Source: Chitinophagales bacterium (GTDB lineage: Bacteria; Bacteroidota; Bacteroidia; Chitinophagales; LD1). From it: a stretch of DNA of 64,000 nucleotides. This document shows positions 1 through 8,961 of this stretch, one piece after another. Each line of letters opens with the position of its first letter. The first letter of the stretch is position 1. The notes beneath the pieces were generated by a model. The model did no database searches. It was not told the DNA's origin and saw only the letters and a program-made list of their open reading frames with translations. A program made the position numbers and the translations under genes. The DNA lies in NCBI GenBank assembly GCA_026129525.1, contig JAHCHW010000003.1, positions 146,764 through 210,763 on the forward strand, in the 5' to 3' direction.

Positions 1-933
1 GGTTTTGGGTTCTACTGGCAATAACTCAGGTTCAAATGTATCAGCCGTTTCAACCGAAAGCGGAACCGAATTGGTGAGTTCATCAATATTGTCTTTACCG
101 AAAATGTTTTCGCTGGTATCACGAAAATCGGTGTCAACCGTTGGCACAACCGCAATTTGCGGTTTGTTTGTTTCGGCAATTGTTTCTTTCTTCTTAAATA
201 GTTCCGCAGGCTGAAGTATAAAGCCAAAACTTATGTTGTAAACCACCACAGCAAAAACAAGAGCCGTTACCGTAAGTAACGCTGCTACACCAACTGTACT
301 CAACAATCCAGTTAAGTAGCCGGTTTCACCTGTCAGGTAATTCCCGAATGCCCCGCCCCACGAGAGCACCGAAGCGGGATATACCAATGCATTGGCAAAA
401 GCCGCAGCCGATGAAAACCATATTAAACCAAATGTTGCATAAAGCACAATTCGGAAAGCGCGAAATACCTGCTTCTCTACCAATAAGTTAAAACCTATTA
501 CAAAAGCCATTACTGCAATTAGGTAAGAGGATAATCCGAACAAGTTATTGATGAACTGATGTGCCAACCATGCACCCAACCTACCCAAGGTGTTGGTGGT
601 TTGCGAACCGGAATTGGCTAACGCAGAAGAATTACCCGTAAGCACCTCGCTTTGGTCGTCAATAAAAGTGAAAAGGTACGAGGTAAACGATACCACCAGC
701 GTAAACGAAAAAAGAATAAACAGCAAGCCGCTTATTTTCGACAGCCTGCCATCGTTCCACCATTTTACTTCTGGTTCTTGCGCTTCTTTGGCTTTGCGGT
801 TGCTCCTTTTTTCGCGTGCGGGTTTGGTAGCGTTTTCAGGCTGCTCCAACTCTTCCGCTTCTTTTTTCTTTTTGGGTAAAGGCTTTACTTCTTCCATCTC
901 GTTAAAATCAACTTCTAAATTGCTAATAAGCAT
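1..933 (-). CDS. ftsK: DNA translocase FtsK, N-terminal part (cut by window edge)
   Basis: The reading frame runs from an ATG at 933 down to base 1 without a stop, so 311 N-terminal residues are visible and the gene continues outside the window. The first 60 residues are charged and lysine/glutamate rich and therefore cytoplasmic. Four hydrophobic segments follow at about residues 68-90, 131-152, 160-183 and 207-233, with a short periplasmic loop after the first, which is the FtsK_4TM membrane anchor layout. A low-complexity acidic linker then begins. The motor (RecA-like ATPase) and gamma domain that would prove the call lie beyond the edge. FtsK anchors at the division septum and pumps chromosome DNA towards dif. 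An alternative start is the Met at residue 13. The call rests on topology and linker, so it is good but not certain. Confidence 0.8.
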   Translation of the reverse strand, partial: MLISNLEVDFNEMEEVKPLPKKKKEAEELEQPENATKPAREKRSNRKAKEAQEPEVKWWNDGRLSKISGLLFILFSFTLVVSFTSYLFTFIDDQSEVLTGNSSALANSGSQTTNTLGRLGAWLAHQFINNLFGLSSYLIAVMAFVIGFNLLVEKQVFRAFRIVLYATFGLIWFSSAAAFANALVYPASVLSWGGAFGNYLTGETGYLTGLLSTVGVAALLTVTALVFAVVVYNISFGFILQPAELFKKKETIAETNKPQIAVVPTVDTDFRDTSENIFGKDNIDELTNSVPLSVETADTFEPELLPVEPKT

Positions 934-1234
934 GGCTTTGACGTTTATTCTATAACGCCTACTTATTCACACTTAGTGTGGGGGTGTATAGTAACTACGT
1001 TTACTTTTGTTGTCAGGAATAACCATATAACGTTAAGGAAAGAGAATAGCATTCATATTGCAACAACCAACAGTAATGTATCAACCTTAATGTTTCTGCC
1101 AGCGTCTTTACAGCAGGTTTCGGTTTGTAACTCAACACGCACATACTAAAAACAACCATACCTGCGTTACATACCTAAAGCAACCAACCCTTATGAACTG
1201 ATCTCAACTTTTTGTTCACTTAAACCAACCTGTT
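934..1234. promoter_or_regulatory. Divergent intergenic region between ftsK and the DUF5723 gene
   Basis: This 301-base spacer separates two divergently transcribed genes and should carry both promoters. A 13-base palindrome (CACACT-T-AGTGTG) lies at 968-980, about 35 bases from the ftsK start, and could be an operator. A TACTTTTG octamer at 1002-1009 on the plus strand fits the Bacteroidota -7 consensus TAnnTTTG, but no clear TTTG -33 box lies at the right distance and it is over 200 bases from the next start. No RNA gene was recognised here. Confidence 0.35.
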
Positions 1235-2776
1235 ATGAGCAAAAGTTTGTCAGCAATTCTTATGGTAATTTGTTTAGCCAATGCAGCAAATGCCCAGTTC
1301 TTTATTGGAATGCGCGGTAGCGCTTACGGAGGTATTACCAACGTTAACTACAATCCCGCAATTGCCAACAGTCCTTATTTGGTTGATGTAAACCTTATTG
1401 GTGTTGCGGCAACCGTAAACAACAATTACGTTGGCGTGCATCGAAAAGCGCTGCTGCATCCTTCCAATTTCAGTAATCCCGATTTTCAGAACCTTTATTT
1501 ACACGAACGGGTAAACGGAAAAGATAAACGCGCGTACGCGGGTATGCAGGTGCAGGGTCCGCTGTCGTTTATGTTTTCGTTTGGTACAAATAAAAACCGA
1601 AGCCTTAATGCCATTGGCTTTAGTTACCATGCCAATGCTGTAATGAATGCCGACAATGTAACCGAAGTATTTGCCAGAACAGCTTACCATGGTTTAGGTT
1701 ATCAAGCTAATAGCATTACTAACTATTTAGGCAGAGAATTATACAATGCCAACCTCTCGCTTAAGAGTGCCGTATGGAACGACTTTGGTATTACTTACTC
1801 GCGGGTAGTGTATAACCGCAATGGTAATTTGATTAAGGCAGGAGGAACATTGAAACTGTTGCAACCCATTACCGGAGGTTACGGGTACGTAAAAGATTTA
1901 AGCTACCGCTGGACAGAATACGAACAACTTGATATTTACAACACAGAAGCAAAATATGCGTACTCCGATAATCTGATTACTTCTAACGGAAACTCAACTC
2001 AAAATGCAGGACAAAACCTGAGCAGTTATTTGCGTAGGGCAATGGCATTTAAAGCAGGTACACCCACAGCAGCGGTTGATATGGGTGTTGTATATGAATG
2101 GTTCCCCGATAAAAAAGAAGAGCCTGTAATGGATTGCCAGTGTCAGGACTTTAGTGAGAAAAGGCGCTATAAGTTAGCTGCAGGTTTTTCAGTAATTGAT
2201 GTAGGAGCACTTCGTTTTAAACGTAGTAGCAACAGCAGCGATTTTTATGCCGACATACGCAACTGGAACGTTGGCAACGCACAGTTTCCCGATGGTTTGC
2301 AAAGTTTAGACGATACCATTCGCGCACGCTTTGAAGTTCGCAACGGCAGCGAATACTTTACTATGTGGTTGCCTACACGCTTTAACTTGTTTGTTGATTA
2401 CAACATTGTCAAAGATTTCGGTGTGGCATTTACCGCTATGATTTCGCCCGACATGTCGCCACAAAAACGCATGGTACACCATGTAAGCACTTTTGCCATA
2501 ACCGGAAAGTACGAAAACAAATGGCTGGGAGTGTATGTGCCGCTCAGTTACGATGTGTTCGGTAATGTAAGTCTTGGTACAACATTACGTTTAGGTCCTT
2601 TAACTATAGGCACACAGGATTTGCTCGGCTTGTTTGCTAAAAAGTTTGTGTACAATGCCGATATACATGCTGCTTTAAAACTTACCATCCCGCACGGAAA
2701 AATTTGCAAGAAAGGCGATGTGCGTTTTGTGCCTAAAACCAAAGGGGCAAAGCGAAACGATTTTCGTTCGTTTTAA
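1235..2776 (+). CDS. DUF5723-type outer-membrane beta-barrel protein
   Basis: The 513-residue product begins with a signal peptide (hydrophobic to about residue 18, cleavage after NANA/AQ near residue 20-21). The mature N-terminus has the pattern 'GMRGSAYGGITNVNYNPA', the 'NPA(S)' start typical of the Bacteroidota DUF5723 family and reminiscent of the FadL/PorV-like outer-membrane proteins. The rest is rich in alternating aromatic and polar residues and in Tyr/Asn, as expected of beta-barrel strands. No T9SS sorting tail is present, which fits an integral outer-membrane protein rather than cargo. It is followed by a strong hairpin. The role is unknown; a link to surface export is only suggested by the T9SS cargo genes next to it. 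Confidence 0.7.
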   Translation: MSKSLSAILMVICLANAANAQFFIGMRGSAYGGITNVNYNPAIANSPYLVDVNLIGVAATVNNNYVGVHRKALLHPSNFSNPDFQNLYLHERVNGKDKRAYAGMQVQGPLSFMFSFGTNKNRSLNAIGFSYHANAVMNADNVTEVFARTAYHGLGYQANSITNYLGRELYNANLSLKSAVWNDFGITYSRVVYNRNGNLIKAGGTLKLLQPITGGYGYVKDLSYRWTEYEQLDIYNTEAKYAYSDNLITSNGNSTQNAGQNLSSYLRRAMAFKAGTPTAAVDMGVVYEWFPDKKEEPVMDCQCQDFSEKRRYKLAAGFSVIDVGALRFKRSSNSSDFYADIRNWNVGNAQFPDGLQSLDDTIRARFEVRNGSEYFTMWLPTRFNLFVDYNIVKDFGVAFTAMISPDMSPQKRMVHHVSTFAITGKYENKWLGVYVPLSYDVFGNVSLGTTLRLGPLTIGTQDLLGLFAKKFVYNADIHAALKLTIPHGKICKKGDVRFVPKTKGAKRNDFRSF

Positions 2777-2780
2777 GAAA

Positions 2781-2817
2781 ATAGTCATCGGATGACTCAG
2801 AGTCATCCGATGACTAT
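2781..2817 (+). terminator. Near-perfect 17-18 bp palindromic hairpin downstream of the DUF5723 gene
   Basis: Bases 2781-2797 (ATAGTCATCGGATGACT) and 2801-2817 are exact reverse complements around a three-base centre (CAG). The hairpin starts four bases after the stop codon. No T-run follows on the plus strand, so it could be a transcript-stabilising hairpin or a REP-like element as easily as a classical terminator. Confidence 0.6.
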
Positions 2818-2870
2818 CATGAAAGGTTGTTGCGTACCTGCTTGCTTTCTGTTAGGTTTGGTGGCAGGTA

Positions 2871-4823
2871 ATGAAACATTTTTTCTCCCGTAAAGCATGG
2901 TGGCTGTGTTGCGTGTTTGCAACTGCATGCTTTGTAGTTTTGAACCTTTCGTTCAGGCATACCGAAGCGGTGTTTCATTCCGAAGAAGAACTCCGCGCTT
3001 TCAGAGACGGCTCGCGTTCTCCTATTGATTCAGGCGAATATTTTTTGGGAAGTATCACCTGCAAAGGTTGCCACGGGTTCGATTCCGCTCACTTGGCTAA
3101 TGTAGATGAGAACGGAAACGACATCAACCTGTACGATGACTGGGAAGCAAGCATGATGGCGTTTTCGGCAGTGGATCCTTTTTGGCGGGCAAAAGTGAGT
3201 CACGAAATTTTAGTGAACCCTGCCCATGCCAACGAACTGCAAAGCAAGTGCACCCAATGTCATGCGCCTATGGGTCATTTTACCGCTATGTTTAAAGGCG
3301 CAGCCCATTACACACTTGCCGATGTGCTTACCGATACACTCGGCTTAAACGGAGTTGCCTGCGGTGCTTGCCACTCCATTGGTTCCGATAGCATATTCGG
3401 GCTTAACTTTTCGGGAAACATTCATTATGATACAAGCAGAGTAGAATACGGTCCGTTTCAAAATCCCGAACTTGGACCTATGCAGTTGTATGTAGGGCTT
3501 ACTCCAAAGTATAGTCCTCACGTAAGCCGTAGCAAGGTGTGCGCTCCCTGCCATACCCTTATCACTAAAACTGCCGACCTGAACGGCAACTACACCGGAA
3601 ACACTTTTGTTGAGCAAGCTACTTACCATGAGTGGCTCAACAGTGCTTACAACGACAGTGTTCCCTGCCAGCGATGCCACATGCCGCAGATTAACGACCC
3701 TGTTATTATCGCTAACGGCTTACAAAATCTTTCTCCGCGCAGCCCTTTTAACCTGCACAAGTTTATGGGAGGAAACTCCACCATGCTGCGGTTGATAAAG
3801 CAAAACAAATCGTTGTTGGGTATTACTGTTCCGGATGAACATATTGATAGTTCCATTAGCGCTACGCTCAATTTATTGCAGCACAGCACCCTACAAATGC
3901 AGTTAAGCACCGATTCTATTACTGCCGATACACTTTATGTTAGTGTGAAGTTGACCAACAAAGCGGGACACAAATTCCCGAGTGGTTATCCTTCGCGCAG
4001 AGCATTTTTACAAATAGCAGTAACCAATGCCAGCGATACTGTTTTCCGGAGCGGCATGTTGCAGCCGGATGGCGAACTAATCGGACACGATTCGCAATTT
4101 GAACCTCACCACCACATCATAACCAACGAACAACAGGTACAGATTTACGAAATGGTAATGGGCGATGTAAATGGCAATTTTACAACCGTGTTAGAGCGTG
4201 CTGCTGTTACATTAAAAGACAACCGTCTTCCGCCTGTTGGGTTTACTGCACAGCACAGCGCTTATGATACCGCCCGTATTGAAGGAAATGCAACCACCGA
4301 CCCTGACTTCAACAAAAACGGAACCACACAAGGCACCGGTACCGATGTAGTGCATTATCATATTCCCATAAACAGTTTAAGCGGAAATCTGCGGGTGAGT
4401 GCCGCAGTATATTACCAAACCTTGCCTCCGCGTTGGTTTACCGAAATGTTTACCTATAACAGTTCGTTTATTGATTCGTTCCGCACTATGTATAGTAATG
4501 CCGATAAAGCTCCCGTGCTGATTGCTCAAGGGGTGTTAGACAGCATTGCGTTGTTCAGTTCTATCGGTGAGTCAGTTGCTGAAAACAACTTCATTGTTTT
4601 CCCTGTTCCTTCCTTTGACGGCCGTGTGATAGTTGAAAACAAATCGGGAAAGGAGATAACAAGCATCGAGATTTTAGATGTTACAGGTAAATTGCTTAAA
4701 ATAGTTTCTCCGCAAGAAAACAAACAGGTGCTTGTTCTCACACTGCCCGAAAAAGAGGGGGTTTATTGGTTAAAAATTAAGAGTGGGAAAGGAGTTGTAT
4801 TTAAAAAAGTGTTGCGACAATAG
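2871..4823 (+). CDS. Secreted five-haem cytochrome c with T9SS type A sorting domain
   Basis: The 650-residue product has an N-terminal hydrophobic export segment (residues 9-27) and five CxxCH haem sites: CKGCH 64-68, CTQCH 127-131, CGACH 164-168, CAPCH 224-228 and CQRCH 266-270. A region around 'GHKFPSGYPSRRAF' resembles the conserved block after the haems in cytochrome c554-like multihaem proteins. The last ~75 residues (after 'NNFIVFPVPSFDGRV') form a typical T9SS type A C-terminal sorting domain ending in a basic 'KKVLRQ'. The protein is therefore predicted to be moved through the outer membrane and attached to the cell surface or released. Its electron partner and substrate are unknown. 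It is co-directional with the next T9SS cargo gene. Confidence 0.85.
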   Translation: MKHFFSRKAWWLCCVFATACFVVLNLSFRHTEAVFHSEEELRAFRDGSRSPIDSGEYFLGSITCKGCHGFDSAHLANVDENGNDINLYDDWEASMMAFSAVDPFWRAKVSHEILVNPAHANELQSKCTQCHAPMGHFTAMFKGAAHYTLADVLTDTLGLNGVACGACHSIGSDSIFGLNFSGNIHYDTSRVEYGPFQNPELGPMQLYVGLTPKYSPHVSRSKVCAPCHTLITKTADLNGNYTGNTFVEQATYHEWLNSAYNDSVPCQRCHMPQINDPVIIANGLQNLSPRSPFNLHKFMGGNSTMLRLIKQNKSLLGITVPDEHIDSSISATLNLLQHSTLQMQLSTDSITADTLYVSVKLTNKAGHKFPSGYPSRRAFLQIAVTNASDTVFRSGMLQPDGELIGHDSQFEPHHHIITNEQQVQIYEMVMGDVNGNFTTVLERAAVTLKDNRLPPVGFTAQHSAYDTARIEGNATTDPDFNKNGTTQGTGTDVVHYHIPINSLSGNLRVSAAVYYQTLPPRWFTEMFTYNSSFIDSFRTMYSNADKAPVLIAQGVLDSIALFSSIGESVAENNFIVFPVPSFDGRVIVENKSGKEITSIEILDVTGKLLKIVSPQENKQVLVLTLPEKEGVYWLKIKSGKGVVFKKVLRQ

Positions 4824-4898
4824 GCGCTGCCTTATTTGTCTGCCAACATGAGTTCTGTTTCATTCGAAATCTTCATCGCTATGTTTCAATAATTACTT

Positions 4899-4906
4899 TA
4901 GGTTTG
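4899..4906 (+). promoter_or_regulatory. Candidate Bacteroidota -7 box (TAGGTTTG)
   Basis: TAGGTTTG matches the TAnnTTTG -7 consensus and lies 24 bases before the ATG at 4930. An identical octamer precedes icd at 38843-38850. A convincing TTTG -33 element is not seen; 'GTTTC' at about 4883-4887 is the nearest candidate. Confidence 0.35.
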
Positions 4907-4929
4907 AGAGAACAAACGCATTCAACTGC

Positions 4930-7900
4930 ATGAAGCACTTTAACTTTCTATTTGCATTGCTTGGTATTTTCGCAGCGAACATACTTATTGCTCAAGCACC
5001 GTTTAGCTTCACAAATGCTAACAATAAACTAAGCAACAGCAATTTCCACAGCGGCAATGCCATTTCGGTTGCCGATATGAATGGCGATGGATTAGATGAC
5101 ATAGCCCGCCTTGACCAGGCACGCGACCTGTACTACGAACTGCAACGCACGGGGCAAACCTTTCAAAGTATTACTGCCGGAAGCACAAGTACCAGTAGCA
5201 ATTGCTGGAGCATGGTAGTGGGCGATGCCGATAACAATGGCATTCGCGATGTGCTGGTGGGTTACAACGGCAGCATAAAGTTTATTAAGCCTGATTCTGC
5301 GCTCACTTCTTTTCCAATGGTAACCCTGCCCAACAGCAATTACTTTTTGCAGAACATGAACTTTGCCGATATTGACAACAACGGCTGGGCAGATATTTTC
5401 GGCTGCAATGATGTTGGTGCCAGTAAAATGTATGGCAACGATGGCAACGGCAATTTTCCGGCAACTGCCAACTTTTTCAGTCCCGCCACTTATCCGGCAT
5501 CCGATAACAGCGGCAATTATGGAAGTATTTGGACCGATTTTGATAATGACGGAGATGTTGATTTATATGTGGCACATTGCCGGCAAGGGATAACCTCTTC
5601 TACCGACCCGCGCAGAATAAATCAGCTTTTTATCAATCAGGGAAACGGAGTGTACGTGCTCGATTCATTTAATGTGCACGGCACAAACATTGGTGCACAA
5701 ACTTGGACTGCCAGTTTTGAAGATATTGACAACGATACCGATTTCGATTTGCTGATAACCAACCACAATGTTGCCAGCCAATTGTTCCTGAACGATGGTG
5801 CCGGAAATTTTACCGACATAACTACTGCCAGCGGATTGGTGGTTAACATTACATCGTACCAAAGCAAAATGGCAGATTTTGATAATGACGGCTATGTGGA
5901 CATACTCATTGCCGGAAGTGCTTCGGGCGGTGCGGCAAACAGTCCGCGCTTTTTCAGGAATAACCACGATAACACCTTTACGCTTGTAAGCGGAGTGTTT
6001 GATAATAACAGTATGAAATCGTTTGCCGTTGGCGATTTGAATCACGATGGTAAACTGGATTTATACAGCAGCTATGCATCGGGCTACAACGATCCTTCTA
6101 CAATTGATGATGTACTTTGGTTGAATACGACCAACAACACCAACCACTTTATCACTTTCGATTTGCGCGGCACTGTTAGCACCCGCGATGCCCTTGGTGC
6201 ACGAATATTTATTTACGGCTCGTTTGGCGTGCAAACCCGCGAAGTGCGGGCAGGTGAAAGCTACGGCACCACTAATTCGTTTATGTGCCACTTTGGTTTG
6301 GGCGCAGCTACCGAAATTGATTCGGCTGTTGTTAAATGGCCATCGGGTTTAGTAACGCACCTTGGCAGCCGCCCTGCCGACCAGTTTATAACCGTAGTAG
6401 AAGGAGAGTGCTCATCGCCAAATAATATTGTTACTGCCAACACACCGCTGGCACTTTGTGGCGGGCAGCCGCTTACGGTGTTTGCCACACCCGGCTACGC
6501 ATATACATGGAATACAGGCGATACCACACAATCCATAACCATTACTACCGAGGGCGAATACAATGTGCGCATAACCGATTTGGCAACCGGCTGCAACAGT
6601 GTTTCCAAAACTATTTTTATACAAACTACCCCCGATGAAACTCCAACCGTAACGTTTACGGGCAGCACTACCTTTTGCGGAGGGGATAGCTTAATACTCA
6701 TCGGTTCTACCGCACCGGCTTATTTATGGAGCAATGGCGATACCACCCAAAGCACCATAGTAAAAACTTCGGGTACTTACACACTTACCATACAAGGTTC
6801 CTGCGCGCAGTTTACATCGCAACCTGTAAATATAACTTCGGTAATAACCGATATAAATGCTGTGACCCCGCTTTCAGTTTGCGAAGGCAACACAGCAACC
6901 ATTCAATTAGCTGTTGCTGGTACTGCTTATTGGTTCGAAAACGATTCTGTTACCAATGAGTTTAACACCGGAACAACATTTACTACTCCCGTTCTTTCTG
7001 AAAACATAACCTACTATGTTGAAGCACGCGATACCGCTTTCGGATTAAGTGGAAACGTAGGACCCATAGATAACTCCATGAATAACGGAGGTATGTTTAA
7101 TGGCGACCAGTATCAGATTTTTGATGTGTATAAAACCATTGTGCTGAAATCGGTAAAGGTATATGCAGGCTCTGCCAAAGCTCGAACCATTCAACTGCGT
7201 AATGCGGCAAATGTTGTTGTGCAGCAAGTATTCGTAAATATTGATTCGGGTATGCAAATAGTGCCGCTTAACTGGCTTATTGCCCCCGGCACAGCTTATC
7301 GCTTGGGCTGGCTGGCTGGCAGCCAACCTAATTTGTATCGCAACAGTGCTAATGCATCTTATCCTTACACCTTAAACGGTTTGGTTGCAATTACCGGAAG
7401 TTCGGCAGGCAGCAGCTATTATTATGCTTATTACGACTGGAGTGTAGAAGAGCCGCCATTAGCATGTGTTAGTCAGCGAGTGCCGGTTAGTGTTACCGTT
7501 AATCCCAATCCGGTTGTAAGTTTTACGGGATTGAACAACTACTACTATCAAAGTGATAATGCTGTCATGCTTCAGGGTACTCCTGCCGGAGGAACATTCA
7601 GCGGAGTGGGAGTAACAGGTAATTCGTTTTCGCCCGTTACTGCCGGAGTGGGCGGTCCGTTTGATGTTACTTACACCTATACCGATGGCAACGGTTGTTC
7701 TGCCGCAAGTATTCAACAGGTTACAGTGTTGGCTGATACTGCCAGCAATATTGCTTTGCACACAATTGCCGGCAGCCGGATAAGTGTGTTTCCGAATCCG
7801 AACAACGGCTCGTTTTATGTTAAAGTTGAAATGGAAGCTATGCAGGAAATTAACATAGGCATACGCGATGTTTCGGGAAGATTGGTTTTTGAAACTAAAG

Positions 7901-8022
7901 GTTATCTATCCGCAAACCAAACGCTGATACCCGTTGAGCCGGAGAGTTTGAGCGGTGGCTATTACACTCTAACCGTTTCTACTTTCGAAGGAAACAGTTC
8001 CTTTAAACTGTGTATTCGTTAA
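4930..8022 (+). CDS. Surface FG-GAP/VCBS repeat protein with ASPIC/UnbV domain and T9SS tail
   Basis: The 1030-residue product has a signal peptide ending 'LIAQA' near residue 22. It then carries about seven FG-GAP/VCBS repeats, each with a calcium-binding-type loop such as DMNGDGLDD, DIDNNGWAD, DFDNDGDVD, DIDNDTDFD, DFDNDGYVD and DLNHDGKLD, which should build a beta-propeller. At roughly residues 415-495 there is an ASPIC/UnbV domain ('REVRAGESYGTTNSFMCHFG', 'VKWPSG'), as in CRTAC1-like proteins. Ig/PKD-like modules follow ('GNGCSA'). The last ~80 residues ('SRISVFPNPNNGSFYVKV' onward) are a T9SS type A sorting domain. Likely a surface adhesion or matrix protein; the ligand is unknown. Confidence 0.88.
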   Translation: MKHFNFLFALLGIFAANILIAQAPFSFTNANNKLSNSNFHSGNAISVADMNGDGLDDIARLDQARDLYYELQRTGQTFQSITAGSTSTSSNCWSMVVGDADNNGIRDVLVGYNGSIKFIKPDSALTSFPMVTLPNSNYFLQNMNFADIDNNGWADIFGCNDVGASKMYGNDGNGNFPATANFFSPATYPASDNSGNYGSIWTDFDNDGDVDLYVAHCRQGITSSTDPRRINQLFINQGNGVYVLDSFNVHGTNIGAQTWTASFEDIDNDTDFDLLITNHNVASQLFLNDGAGNFTDITTASGLVVNITSYQSKMADFDNDGYVDILIAGSASGGAANSPRFFRNNHDNTFTLVSGVFDNNSMKSFAVGDLNHDGKLDLYSSYASGYNDPSTIDDVLWLNTTNNTNHFITFDLRGTVSTRDALGARIFIYGSFGVQTREVRAGESYGTTNSFMCHFGLGAATEIDSAVVKWPSGLVTHLGSRPADQFITVVEGECSSPNNIVTANTPLALCGGQPLTVFATPGYAYTWNTGDTTQSITITTEGEYNVRITDLATGCNSVSKTIFIQTTPDETPTVTFTGSTTFCGGDSLILIGSTAPAYLWSNGDTTQSTIVKTSGTYTLTIQGSCAQFTSQPVNITSVITDINAVTPLSVCEGNTATIQLAVAGTAYWFENDSVTNEFNTGTTFTTPVLSENITYYVEARDTAFGLSGNVGPIDNSMNNGGMFNGDQYQIFDVYKTIVLKSVKVYAGSAKARTIQLRNAANVVVQQVFVNIDSGMQIVPLNWLIAPGTAYRLGWLAGSQPNLYRNSANASYPYTLNGLVAITGSSAGSSYYYAYYDWSVEEPPLACVSQRVPVSVTVNPNPVVSFTGLNNYYYQSDNAVMLQGTPAGGTFSGVGVTGNSFSPVTAGVGGPFDVTYTYTDGNGCSAASIQQVTVLADTASNIALHTIAGSRISVFPNPNNGSFYVKVEMEAMQEINIGIRDVSGRLVFETKGYLSANQTLIPVEPESLSGGYYTLTVSTFEGNSSFKLCIR

Positions 8023-8100
8023 TACACACGGGGTAGTATTGTTAGAACCGCTATTTTCCCGCGCTAATTGTGTTTAACTTAGCAGCGTAAAACATTTGAT

Positions 8101-8955
8101 ATGAGAGGTTCATTGCTTATTACCGTAGTATTGATTATGGTTGTTACTTCTTCTTGTAAAAAGGAAGTGCAGGAAAGTTTGCAAAGCGTGGAGGACAACG
8201 CACAAATTGAAACAGAGTTCGCTCAGATATATGAGGTAGTTTCCGACTATGCCGCTAACGACCCGCTTACCGGAAAAACCGAAGAGTATCTGTTGCCCAG
8301 CGGAGCAGTAGTAACATTTACCGATACCACATTTACCGATGGTGATGGGGTGGACTTTATGATTGATTACGGTCCGCTGAACCACAGCGGCAGCAACAAA
8401 GGAATTTTATGTAAAGACGGACGCTACCGTGCCGGGGTTATTCATGCCGGTATTACCGCTCCGTGGAGTCAATTGCCCTGCACGCTTACCGTAGCCATTT
8501 CGGCAGCTAACAATTATTACGTTGGCAACGGCACCAAAATGTATAAGATAACCGGAGCAAAGTCCGTTCAACGCACTTCCGATACTTCGTACACCGTAAT
8601 AGTTACCGATGCCACTTTACAGCGCGATAACAACACTGCCAGTTGGAGTTCAACCCGTACAGTTACCCGCACTTACGATGCCGGCAGCGGTTGGCTGAAC
8701 GATGAATACACGATTGTTGGAACGGCATCGGGTATAAACGCTAACGGAGTTTCGTTTACGGTAGCAACAGTTACTCCGCTGCTTAAAAAACTTTCGTTGG
8801 GTTGTATGTCAACCTTTGTGGCGGGCGAGTTGGTGTTAACCAATTCGAACGGAAAAACGTTTGCTGTTAACTACGACCCAGATAACGATAGAGCCTGCGA
8901 TAAAAAACTGACCGTTACTATAAACGGAAAAACCTATACAGTTACTCTTTGGTAA
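8101..8955 (+). CDS. Putative lipoprotein of unknown function
   Basis: The 284-residue product begins with a lipoprotein signal (hydrophobic stretch then 'VVTSSC', with Cys about residue 19). The mature part is rich in Thr, Asn and Gly and looks all-beta. Its C-terminal half has a repeating 'GKTFAVNYDPDNDRACDKK' and 'VTINGKTYTVTLW' strand pattern that ends flush at a Trp. No named domain was recognised. The gene ends six bases before the convergent dapD stop. Confidence 0.65.
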   Translation: MRGSLLITVVLIMVVTSSCKKEVQESLQSVEDNAQIETEFAQIYEVVSDYAANDPLTGKTEEYLLPSGAVVTFTDTTFTDGDGVDFMIDYGPLNHSGSNKGILCKDGRYRAGVIHAGITAPWSQLPCTLTVAISAANNYYVGNGTKMYKITGAKSVQRTSDTSYTVIVTDATLQRDNNTASWSSTRTVTRTYDAGSGWLNDEYTIVGTASGINANGVSFTVATVTPLLKKLSLGCMSTFVAGELVLTNSNGKTFAVNYDPDNDRACDKKLTVTINGKTYTVTLW

Positions 8956-8961
8956 TTACAC

